Origin: JAHEKD01 sp965204695
Lineage (GTDB): Bacteria; Pseudomonadota; Gammaproteobacteria; Arenicellales; JAHEKD01
Assembly: GCA_965204695.1 (NCBI GenBank)
Contig: OZ242007.1
Span: 2,046,001 to 2,110,000, forward strand
Direction of reading: 5' to 3'
Length of the DNA: 64,000 nt
A program made the translations under genes and the position numbers. This document shows, piece after piece, positions 44,337 through 51,986 of the stretch (position 1 is the first letter of the stretch; every line of letters begins with the position of its first letter). The notes beneath the pieces were generated by a model. It searched no databases and was not told the DNA's origin. It was given only the letters and a program-made list of their open reading frames with translations.

Positions 44337-45293
44337 CTACAGTTTGTAAATATAATCCGACTGTTTATTCGTGCTATATAGGTAAGCATATAATTCCGCT
44401 ACTGGCTTGCCTGTACCAGGATCAAACTTATAAATTTCATACCAGGGACCTGTGTATAACTTAGCAACATAGTTTTTAAATCTAGCTGCGGTTCTCAGCG
44501 TTAACGAGAACCAATGCCAAATCAAACAAGCGTCTTTGATAGATCTATAAGGTGTTTGGGCTACAGCGTAGAGCCCTCCTGGAATTGTTTGTACCGAAAC
44601 ACCAGAATTGTTTACAAAATCATCCGGCACGGGGACACATGAATCATATCTACACATTGTCTCAGGTGTCATGGAAGAATAATCCCAACTGGCACCTATG
44701 ATCTTAGTATCATCATGCCAATGTCCCGTTTCCAAGGCCCAATCACGAATAGCATCCATTGCTTTTCCAATTTCATTGCACCCGCCGTATCGTCCGATAC
44801 TGCGGACATAAGCGACTTTAGTAGGTAACTTCCTTACGATTTGTATTCTCTCAGCCGATTCTTCCAAATCATGATGAATGCCAATATCGTGAAATTCTTT
44901 AAATGAAGAAACTACAGAACTTATTCCATTATTTTCTTCTACCTGATTAAGGTGATTTAATCTGAATCGCCGAGGACCCAAATCAAATTTCTTACCAAAT
45001 TCTCTCGCAAATGTTTGATTCGAGGTAAATCCAGAATTAGTGGCAATTTCGGATATCGGTAAATATTGATTTCGAATTAGACAGGCTGCTCTTTCCAAAC
45101 GGATACGTTTTAAAAACTGGATTGGAGATTCTCCAAGTTGATCATGAAAAACTCGAGCAAAATGATATTTGGACATACAAGCCATATCAGCAAGTAAATC
45201 CAATTTTAAATATTTGTGATTATTCTGACTCGCGAAGTTCAACACTTGATTCAAGCGCTTTGAATATCTCGACTCTGGGTGAAGAACCGTCAT
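44337..45293 (-). CDS. AraC-family regulator with GyrI-like domain
   Basis: A 318-residue protein. The N-terminal two-HTH AraC DNA-binding domain (about 10-110) includes DLLADMACMSKYHFARVFHD and ISEIATNSGFTSNQTFAREF. The C-terminal half (about 155-318) is a GyrI/effector-binding-like domain (VRKLPTKVAYVRSIGRYGG, IPGGLYAVAQTPY). This layout is that of Rob/SoxS-like regulators sensing small molecules or drugs. No adjacent target operon is evident. Confidence 0.88.
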   Translation of the reverse strand: MTVLHPESRYSKRLNQVLNFASQNNHKYLKLDLLADMACMSKYHFARVFHDQLGESPIQFLKRIRLERAACLIRNQYLPISEIATNSGFTSNQTFAREFGKKFDLGPRRFRLNHLNQVEENNGISSVVSSFKEFHDIGIHHDLEESAERIQIVRKLPTKVAYVRSIGRYGGCNEIGKAMDAIRDWALETGHWHDDTKIIGASWDYSSMTPETMCRYDSCVPVPDDFVNNSGVSVQTIPGGLYAVAQTPYRSIKDACLIWHWFSLTLRTAARFKNYVAKLYTGPWYEIYKFDPGTGKPVAELYAYLYSTNKQSDYIYKL

Positions 45294-45618
45294 ATGGAAC
45301 CAATAACAAGTTTTGTATCTAGTATGATTATACCGAATTGCTTATTCATCACTTATCTGTATCAGAAAACTAACTCTAATTAATAGATTCCGCCGGGTAA
45401 ACCCGGGGTGCTTACCGTAACAGCCTTTCAGGCTGATCCGATTAACATCGCACCTTATAGACCAGCGATGTTCAATCTATATACACTCATTCATCCACGG
45501 GCAAGCCCGTGGTAGTCTGTCGCTTACGCGAACGATAATAAAAAAGTGAGCAAGATCGGAGAACTTTTAATCATAAAAATCACGGTATAGTTTATTCAAA
45601 ATCATAAAGGAGATTGAA
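45294..45618. other. Gene-free stretch with a cluster of hairpins
   Basis: A 325-bp gap before the first lipoprotein gene. It contains four palindromes in a row: CCGGGTAAACCCGG (45393-45406), CAGCC/GGCTG (45421-45435), AACATCGC/GCGATGTT (45444-45472) and CCACGGGCAAGCCCGTGG (45495-45512), plus a short one near 45521. The dense structure suggests a repetitive palindromic unit or a structured RNA. No ORF or tRNA is seen. Confidence 0.55.
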
Positions 45619-45996
45619 ATGTATAAGCTCTTTGTGGCAATGATGATCGGTTCACTGTTAGCGTTATCTGGCTGTGCAACCCACCCAACCGTATCAGATT
45701 CTAACTTATCGACTTCCCCAACTCCTTACGCAGGAACTTATGTTGGAACAGAAACTTTCAAGTCAGGTACCTTCCCATTAAAAATCTATATCAAGGAAAA
45801 CGGCAAAATAAGCATCGTAGATGTTGATAACCTCTGGGCCTATGGACAATTGCAAGGCAATAAATTTAGTGTACAACGCTATGGTACTGCATCTATGGTG
45901 TTTGAAGGATCTATATCTGGAAATAAAATCACCGGACTTAGTTTAGAAAATAGATTTATGGGTGATGGCACTTTTGAGGCAACCTTAGAGGAATAA
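45619..45996 (+). CDS. Small lipoprotein, copy 1 of a tandem pair
   Basis: A 125-residue protein with a signal and lipobox (ALSGC at 16-20) and a beta-rich mature domain that includes YAGTYVGTETF and LKIYIKENGKISIVD. The next gene encodes a paralogue with the same pattern. AAAGGAG lies upstream of the ATG. It is probably anchored in the outer membrane; Asp is absent at +2. The function is unknown. Confidence 0.8.
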   Translation: MYKLFVAMMIGSLLALSGCATHPTVSDSNLSTSPTPYAGTYVGTETFKSGTFPLKIYIKENGKISIVDVDNLWAYGQLQGNKFSVQRYGTASMVFEGSISGNKITGLSLENRFMGDGTFEATLEE

Positions 45997-46024
45997 AAGG
46001 TCAAACTAACTAGGAAATAATGAG

Positions 46025-46399
46025 ATGAATCGACTTTTTATTTCAACAGTTAGTTTGTTAGCAATATTATTGACTGCTTGCTCGAATCTTAACTCCAATC
46101 TTGAAAATAGTGATGGAGATACAATCAATATCCACGCTGGCACATATAAAGGGATAGCCTATTTTGACTCTCGCGACTCTCCATTGACGATTGATATTTA
46201 CAACAACGGCAAAATTAAAATAGTTGATGAAGATAACATAGTAGTGTATGGAAAGTTAGAAGGAGATAGTTTCAAAATTAGACGGAATTGGCCATTTGAA
46301 ATGTTTGAAGGCACTATCTCAGATGGAGTCATCAACGGTATAACTTATGGAAATCCATTTCTTGGGGACAGTACTTTTTCGGCAACTTTAGTGGAATAA
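46025..46399 (+). CDS. Small lipoprotein, copy 2 of a tandem pair
   Basis: A 124-residue lipoprotein (LLTAC at 15-19), 28 bp behind its paralogue. Shared features include the HAGTYKGIAYF start, LTIDIYNNGKIKIVDEDN, a VYGKLEGDSF middle and the FLGDSTFSATLVE end. The mature domains align along their whole length with many substitutions, so the duplication is not recent. The function is unknown. Confidence 0.8.
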   Translation: MNRLFISTVSLLAILLTACSNLNSNLENSDGDTINIHAGTYKGIAYFDSRDSPLTIDIYNNGKIKIVDEDNIVVYGKLEGDSFKIRRNWPFEMFEGTISDGVINGITYGNPFLGDSTFSATLVE

Positions 46400-46771
46400 A
46401 TTTTAATAGTTGAATAACTGCGAATGTCATCCCGAGCCTGCCGAGGGATCACTTGCATTTCTTAGGTTTCAGTCAATTCAATAGGCAGTGAACTTGTTAA
46501 GATATGTGTCGAAACGGGCTTGTATTTCAACACACGCTTATAGAGACAATGAAAAGCCTGTGATACTGGACCGGTTGTACTTAACGTGCTTTTTGAAAAG
46601 GGGTGATGGCATTTGAGCTTACTGAGTCGTTAGAAAAGCCGTTGATTCCTCCATTCGCTAACACTCAGTCGGAATGACAGTAAACTGGATTCTTTCGGCT
46701 CCACAATCTTAGACACAACCCAGGAGCGGAGCGTATGACAATCTAAATAGATCGTTCTAAAATTACTCTGT
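46400..46771. other. Gene-free stretch containing a MITE-like element
   Basis: A 372-bp gap between the lipoproteins and the phosphodiesterase gene. It holds the inverted-repeat-bounded element described at 46425-46679. Short ORFs here have no credible start signals or composition. Confidence 0.5.
46425..46679. repeat. MITE-like element with 11-bp inverted ends
   Basis: TGTCATCCCGA at the left and TCGGAATGACA at the right are complementary except for one base (TGTCATYCCGA), bounding about 255 bp. The same GTCATTC-GAGC pattern occurs in the hairpin at 7846-7869. Non-coding; a candidate miniature transposable element or dispersed repeat. Confidence 0.45.
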
Positions 46772-47557
46772 CTAGTTCCAACAATCCTCCACATCACAAA
46801 ACTGATGGAAATGCACAACAACATTTTCTTCTGAAATGTTAATAATTCCAAGCTGTGGTGGTTCTTGTGCCGGGGTTAATGTCTCCCAGTTCCATTCTGG
46901 ATAAGGCAATGGAGCTGAAAATGCTGCCGATTGTAAAGCTGTGAAACCTAAATTACCCAAACTTCCGCTAACTGATCGGTGTACGTGGCCAAAGAATAGG
47001 TGCTTAACATTGTCAGCTTTGTTCAAGATTTCTAGCAATGCTTCTCCATTGATCAACCGGATCTCATCTAAAATCGGGAAATGAATATTACTAGGGTGGT
47101 GATGACAAAACACATATGTGGTCGTGGTTTGATCACGTTCCAACTCAGACTGCAACCAATCAAGACGCTGATCGGATAAAAAGCCTTCATCTTTACCATC
47201 CAACAATGTATCTAGCATAATAAGTCGGCAATTATTTTTTGTAACTGAATATTGAATGAAATCAGGATTGGTATCTTTTGGTAATGTAATATGCTGCCGC
47301 ATTATTTCACGATTATCGTGATTGCCCGGTACTGATAAATATGGAAATGGTAACTGTGACATTACAGTTTCAACTATTTTATAACTAGCAGAGTCTCCAT
47401 CTTGGGTTAGATCTCCTGTCAATACACAGTAATCCGCATCGAGATGATGTTTTTCAATATATTTAATCGCTGCCTTGAGTCTGCAGATTGGATCATAACC
47501 AAAATTAGTTTTGCCTTCAGGCAGAATATGAATATCAGTTAGCCAAATAAATTTCAT
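46772..47557 (-). CDS. CpdA/Icc-like metallophosphodiesterase
   Basis: A 261-residue calcineurin-like phosphoesterase, close to 3',5'-cyclic AMP phosphodiesterase CpdA. Metal ligands: LTDIHI, TGDLTQDG, VPGNHDNRE, FCHHHP and FFGHVHRS. The length is normal for CpdA (about 270). It could lower cAMP or hydrolyse other phosphodiesters. It lies downstream of the atp operon, on the same strand, with the IS element between. Confidence 0.85.
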   Translation of the reverse strand: MKFIWLTDIHILPEGKTNFGYDPICRLKAAIKYIEKHHLDADYCVLTGDLTQDGDSASYKIVETVMSQLPFPYLSVPGNHDNREIMRQHITLPKDTNPDFIQYSVTKNNCRLIMLDTLLDGKDEGFLSDQRLDWLQSELERDQTTTTYVFCHHHPSNIHFPILDEIRLINGEALLEILNKADNVKHLFFGHVHRSVSGSLGNLGFTALQSAAFSAPLPYPEWNWETLTPAQEPPQLGIINISEENVVVHFHQFCDVEDCWN

Positions 47558-47679
47558 CGTTGTTGTTAGAAATTAGTCCAAAAAGAAAGCTATCATAAAA
47601 CGGATGAATGTGTGGAAATAGAAAAGGCCGCTATATGAGGCTGTGTGAAAACGGCACTGCTATCGACCTGACTTGATAA

Positions 47680-47711
47680 AATAACCGCGACACAGTTCGC
47701 GGTTATTTTTT
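47680..47711 (+). terminator. Hairpin plus T tract just before the transposase start
   Basis: An 11-bp stem (AATAACCGCGA/TCGCGGTTATT), a 6-base loop, then TTTT directly before the ATG at 47712. It would stop transcripts reading in from outside and mask the translation start, limiting transposase production. No ribosome-binding site is seen in the open sequence. Confidence 0.75.
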
Positions 47712-49130
47712 ATGAGATACATAGAAGGCACGGCTAGAGAGCAGTCGATGCTGTTACCCCCGAGCATTAATGAATTCGTTGTTGCTGATCATCCTGTGCG
47801 AGTAATCGATGCATTTGTTAATTCACTTGATATTTCAGCGTATGGTTTCACTCAATCACACCCCGCATCAACGGGCCGTAAGCCCTATCACCCGGGTGAC
47901 TTATTGAAACTGTATATATACGGCTATCTGAATCAACGCACCAGTAGCCGCATGCTAGAGAAAGAATGTCAGCGTAATTTAGAAGTGATTTGGCTGTTAA
48001 GGCAATTGGCACCTGACTTTAAAACCATTGCTGACTTTAGGAAGGATAACGGTGAGGCGATTAAACAGGTGTGTCGTTGTTTTGTTTTATTCTGTCGTCA
48101 GGCGGGCTTGATTTCTGGTGAAGTGATTGCCATTGATGGAAGTAAGTTCAAGTCAGCGGCAAGCAAAGACAGCATCATTAGCCAACAGAAACTCTCGACA
48201 TGCATTCGCCGGTTAGATCAAAAAATTGAACACTACCTGGAGCAGCTAGAGCAAATGGATTCGGCTGAATGTACTCAGCCGGCGTTTAATGAAGATAAGG
48301 TCAAAGGTGTGTTGGCATCGCTGACATCTCAACGTGACAAAGCGCAAAATAATCTGGATAAACTCATCGAATCAGGACATAGCCAGCGTTGTACAAGCGA
48401 ACCGGATGCCAAGCTCATGCGGGCGGGTCGAGGTGGCACTGTGGCCGGCTACAATGTACAACATGCAGTCGACAGCAAACATCAGATTGTTGTTCATCAT
48501 GACCTGACACAGGAGAGTAACGATACACGCTCACTCAAACCGATGGTTGATGCCACGAATGCATTGCTCAAACAGGGCGACATGATGGTGTTAGCAGATG
48601 TGGGTTATTCCAATGGAGAACATATTGCTGGGTGTGATTATCCGAATGTAACGGTTGCGGTGCCCTCGAATCGTGCAAGGAATAATCAAAAAGGCATCTT
48701 TCCAAGTTCAGTGTTTACCTATGTGAGCGAGGAGGATATTTATATTTGTCCGGCTGGGAAAACATTGTCCAGGCGTACGGCGAATAAAAAAGACAAGTTG
48801 ACGATGTATTACCCCAAGGTGAGTGATTGCCGCTCCTGCGAGCTGAGACCTCAGTGTACTAAATCAACCAAACGGCAGCTATCCAGGCACTTTTATGAAG
48901 AGGCGTTGCAAAAGGCCAATGCCTTAGCCTCTGACACGTTGATGAAACGACGAATGGCTATTGTGGAGCCACCGTTTGGGACGCTAAAACGGTTAATCAA
49001 TGGCGGACGGTTCCGATGTTGGGGGAAAAAATCCGCCTACAGTGAATACAGTATTGGAGTGTTGAGCTACAATCTGCTGCGAACGATCAACATTCTGGGT
49101 GTTAAACCCCTATTGAAACAGCTTGCGTAA
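47712..49130 (+). CDS. IS1182-family transposase
   Basis: A 472-residue DDE transposase, apparently intact. The N-terminal domain has HPASTGRKPYHPGDLLKLYI (DUF772-type). DDE residues: the first Asp in VIAIDGSKFKSAASK, the second in LADVGYSNG, Glu in MAIVEPPFGTLKR. A cysteine-rich CRSCELRPQCTKS region precedes the last. Length and order match IS1182 transposases. A 13-bp stem terminator follows at 49155-49182. Confidence 0.94.
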   Translation: MRYIEGTAREQSMLLPPSINEFVVADHPVRVIDAFVNSLDISAYGFTQSHPASTGRKPYHPGDLLKLYIYGYLNQRTSSRMLEKECQRNLEVIWLLRQLAPDFKTIADFRKDNGEAIKQVCRCFVLFCRQAGLISGEVIAIDGSKFKSAASKDSIISQQKLSTCIRRLDQKIEHYLEQLEQMDSAECTQPAFNEDKVKGVLASLTSQRDKAQNNLDKLIESGHSQRCTSEPDAKLMRAGRGGTVAGYNVQHAVDSKHQIVVHHDLTQESNDTRSLKPMVDATNALLKQGDMMVLADVGYSNGEHIAGCDYPNVTVAVPSNRARNNQKGIFPSSVFTYVSEEDIYICPAGKTLSRRTANKKDKLTMYYPKVSDCRSCELRPQCTKSTKRQLSRHFYEEALQKANALASDTLMKRRMAIVEPPFGTLKRLINGGRFRCWGKKSAYSEYSIGVLSYNLLRTINILGVKPLLKQLA

Positions 49131-49154
49131 TTGGCAAAAAGATCATTCAACTAG

Positions 49155-49182
49155 AAATGCCTCGACCAGGGTCGAGGCATTT
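49155..49182 (+). terminator. Transposase terminator
   Basis: A 13-bp perfect stem (AAATGCCTCGACC/GGTCGAGGCATTT) with a two-base loop 25 bp after the transposase stop and inside the IS right end. On the minus strand it would also stop atp transcripts that have lost their own terminator. Confidence 0.75.
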
Positions 49183-49254
49183 AGATATCGGAGGAGCTTA
49201 AAAGCTGTTTTCACACAGCCTCAACAGCGGCCTTTTTCTTAAATTAATCGATGT

Positions 49255-49677
49255 CTATTTACGGCGTTTACGCAGTTTTTGGATGGTCTGTAACTGCGCT
49301 GCCGCATCGATAAGCTCGGCTTTGGCTTTGGCAAAGTCCATATCTGATTTTGTATCTTTCATGGCCTGTTCGGCTTTTTTCTGTGCCTCAAGAGCTGCCG
49401 CTTCATCCAAATCTTCAGCGCGAACGGCTGTATCGGAGAGAACTGTAACGTGGTGGGGTTGCACTTCCAATAAACCACCGGAGATATAAAAATCCTCTTC
49501 GCTACCGTCTTCCTTTTGCACACGCACTTCGCCAGGACTAAGTTTAGTTAATAACGGTGTGTGACGCGGGTAAATACCAAGTTCTCCCATTTCACCAACA
49601 GCGAATAAGGCGCCGGCTTGACCGGACCAGATTTCGCTTTCAGCGCTGACTATGTCGACATGAAATGTTGCTGCCAT
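49255..49677 (-). CDS. atpC: ATP synthase epsilon subunit
   Basis: A 140-residue subunit of the F1 central stalk. It has the N-terminal beta-barrel (FHVDIVSAESEIWSGQAGAL, GELGIYPRHTPLLTKLSPGE) and the C-terminal helical hairpin that inhibits ATP hydrolysis in the family. It is last in the operon, 14 bp after atpD. Its transcript runs into the terminator split by the IS. Confidence 0.96.
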   Translation of the reverse strand: MAATFHVDIVSAESEIWSGQAGALFAVGEMGELGIYPRHTPLLTKLSPGEVRVQKEDGSEEDFYISGGLLEVQPHHVTVLSDTAVRAEDLDEAAALEAQKKAEQAMKDTKSDMDFAKAKAELIDAAAQLQTIQKLRKRRK

Positions 49678-49691
49678 TTAACTAACCTATG

Positions 49692-51071
49692 TTACGTTAC
49701 CGTTTTGGCTTTTTCGACCGCTTCTTCAATACCGCCAACCATGTAGAAAGCTTGCTCTGGCAAGTCATCATATTGACCTTCTACGATGCCTTTAAATCCA
49801 GCAATCGTATCTTTTAGGCTGACGTATTTACCAGGTGCACCAGTGAAAGTCTCTGCTACGAAGAATGGCTGTGATAAGAAACGTTGAACTTTACGTGCAC
49901 GTGATACGACTTGTTTATCCTCATCAGACAATTCATCCATACCCAGAATCGCAATAATATCGCGCAGTTCTTTATAACGTTGTAAAGTTCCTTGTACCGC
50001 ACGAGCAATATTGTAATGCTCTTCGCCGATTATTAATGGGTCAAGTTGGCGTGAAGTTGAATCAAGTGGATCCACCGCAGGATAAATACCCAACTCAGCA
50101 ACTTGCCGTGACAATACTAGTGTCGCGTCCAAGTGAGCAAACGTTGTCGCCGGAGAAGGGTCAGTCAAGTCATCGGCTGGTACGTAAACCGCCTGGAATG
50201 AAGTGATTGAACCTTCACGAGTTGAAGTGATGCGCTCTTGTAATACACCCATTTCCGCAGCAAGTGTTGGCTGATAACCTACCGCTGAAGGCATACGTCC
50301 TAACAGGGCTGATACTTCAGTACCCGCCAGTGTATAACGATAAATATTGTCAACGAATAATAATACGTCACGACCTTCGTCACGGAAATATTCACTCATA
50401 GTCAGACCTGTCAAAGCAACACGCAAACGATTACCTGGAGGCTCATTCATCTGACCGTAAACCAGGGCTACTTTATCGAGTACGCCGGCTTCTTTCATCT
50501 CATGATAGAAGTCGTTTCCTTCACGAGTACGCTCACCAACACCGGCAAACACAGAAAAACCACCATGCTCGCGGGCGATGTTGTTAATCAATTCCATCAA
50601 AGTTACGGTTTTGCCTACACCCGCACCCCCGAACAGTCCGATTTTGCCACCTTTGGCGATCGGCATGATCAAGTCGATTACTTTAATTCCGGTTTCCAGA
50701 ATTTCCAGTGATGCGGCTTGATCTGCATAGCTAGGTGCTTTACGATGAATCGGCATACGCTCATCTGTACCAACTGGACCAGCATCGTCGACTGGTTCAC
50801 CCAAAACGTCCATGATGCGGCCGAGTGTGGCTTCGCCAACCGGCACTGAAATTGGAGCGCCGGTGCCTGTGACATCCAAACCTCGCTTAAGGCCATCGCT
50901 GGAGCCCATGGCGATAGTACGAACAATACCATCACCAAGCTGTTGCTGTACTTCCAGAGTCAGACCGCCTTCATTAACGGTTAAGGCATCATAAACATTT
51001 GGTACATTTTCACGTGGGAACTGAACGTCCACAACCGCACCAATGATTTCAACTATGTTTCCGGAACTCAT
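49692..51071 (-). CDS. atpD: ATP synthase beta subunit
   Basis: A 459-residue catalytic F1 subunit. P-loop GGAGVGKT, the catalytic Glu in VGERTREGNDFYHEM, VDNIYRYTLAGTEVSALLGR, and the DELSEEDK-like DELSDEDKQVV element are visible. The sequence is close to the gammaproteobacterial type and of normal length (about 460). It pairs with alpha to form the hexamer that makes ATP. Confidence 0.97.
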   Translation of the reverse strand: MSSGNIVEIIGAVVDVQFPRENVPNVYDALTVNEGGLTLEVQQQLGDGIVRTIAMGSSDGLKRGLDVTGTGAPISVPVGEATLGRIMDVLGEPVDDAGPVGTDERMPIHRKAPSYADQAASLEILETGIKVIDLIMPIAKGGKIGLFGGAGVGKTVTLMELINNIAREHGGFSVFAGVGERTREGNDFYHEMKEAGVLDKVALVYGQMNEPPGNRLRVALTGLTMSEYFRDEGRDVLLFVDNIYRYTLAGTEVSALLGRMPSAVGYQPTLAAEMGVLQERITSTREGSITSFQAVYVPADDLTDPSPATTFAHLDATLVLSRQVAELGIYPAVDPLDSTSRQLDPLIIGEEHYNIARAVQGTLQRYKELRDIIAILGMDELSDEDKQVVSRARKVQRFLSQPFFVAETFTGAPGKYVSLKDTIAGFKGIVEGQYDDLPEQAFYMVGGIEEAVEKAKTVT

Positions 51072-51105
51072 GTTCTAGTTTCCTCTTAAACTTAACTATT
51101 TAGTC

Positions 51106-51972
51106 TTAAACCGCCGCCGCACCGCCGACGATTTCAGAAATTTCCTGGGTGATTGCAGCTTGTCTGGCTTTGTTATAAACCAGCTGCAATTCGTCAATTA
51201 AATTACCCGCGTTATCGGTTGCCGCTTTCATCGCCACCATTCGTGAAGCCTGCTCACTGGCAATATTTTCAACTACCGCTTTATAGATTTCAGCCTCAAG
51301 ATAACGCGTCAATAATGAATCCATAACCGGTTTAGCATCAGGTTCATAAATGTAATCCCAATGGCCCGCCAGTTCTTCATCCGGCTCTTCCACATGTGCA
51401 GGCACTAACTGTTCAATGGTTGGTGTTTGTGTCATGGTATTGACAAAATCATTGTAAACGATATAAATGCGATCAACTTCGCCTTCCATATAGCCATCCA
51501 ACATGACTTTTATCGAACCGATTAAATCGTTAATCGATGGCGCATCACCAATTCCAGTAGCTTCGGCGACAATATTACCGCCTAAACGCTTGAAGAATCC
51601 CAAGCCCTTTTTACCAATGGCCACAACATCGACTTCAACGTTCTGGTCATGCCATGATTTAAGTTCAGGTACCAGCTTGCGGAATATATTTACATTCAAT
51701 CCACCACATAATCCGCGATCTGATGTTACGATTATGTAACCAACGCGCTTGACTTGTTCGCGCTCGATTAAAAATGGATGCTTGTACTCGGCGTTTGCCT
51801 CAGCCATATGGCGCACCACGTTGAGAATTTTCTCAGCATAGGGACGCGCAGCATACATACGATCCTGAGCACGGCGCATTTTACTGGCCGCTACCATTTC
51901 CATGGCTTTGGTAATCTTTTGAGTATTCTGAATACTCTTGATCTTAACCCGAATTTCTTTTCCGACTGCCAT
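51106..51972 (-). CDS. atpG: ATP synthase gamma subunit
   Basis: A 288-residue rotor shaft of F1. The N-terminal KEIRVKIKSIQNTQKITKAM and the C-terminal RMVAMKAATDNAGNLIDEL coiled-coil helices are canonical, as is SDRGLCGGLNVNIFR. The length is as in E. coli (287). It lies between atpA and atpD, with 14 and 34 bp gaps. Confidence 0.97.
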   Translation of the reverse strand: MAVGKEIRVKIKSIQNTQKITKAMEMVAASKMRRAQDRMYAARPYAEKILNVVRHMAEANAEYKHPFLIEREQVKRVGYIIVTSDRGLCGGLNVNIFRKLVPELKSWHDQNVEVDVVAIGKKGLGFFKRLGGNIVAEATGIGDAPSINDLIGSIKVMLDGYMEGEVDRIYIVYNDFVNTMTQTPTIEQLVPAHVEEPDEELAGHWDYIYEPDAKPVMDSLLTRYLEAEIYKAVVENIASEQASRMVAMKAATDNAGNLIDELQLVYNKARQAAITQEISEIVGGAAAV

Positions 51973-51986
51973 GCTTTACTATCCGC

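Larger units (their letters stand above)
47636..49223 (+). mobile_element. IS1182-family insertion sequence
   Basis: A 1,588-bp element with terminal inverted repeats TGAGGCTGTGTGAAAAC at the left and GTTTTCACACAGCCTCA at the right, one intact transposase, a hairpin before the transposase start and a hairpin after it. No clear target-site duplication is visible. The flanks rejoin to a perfect hairpin (see the terminator entry). Confidence 0.88.
47624..49237 (-). terminator. atp terminator split by the IS
   Basis: Left flank AAAAGGCCGCT (ending 47632) and right flank AGCGGCCTTTTT (starting 49226) form, when the IS is removed, an 11-bp stem with a 5-base loop, AAAA before and TTTT after. This is a bidirectional rho-independent terminator beyond atpC, now interrupted in its loop. 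Confidence 0.75.

Noticed and set aside
46630..46851. Short ORF on the minus strand after the phosphodiesterase
   Set aside because: It overlaps the end of that gene and the MITE-like element, with no credible family or ribosome site.
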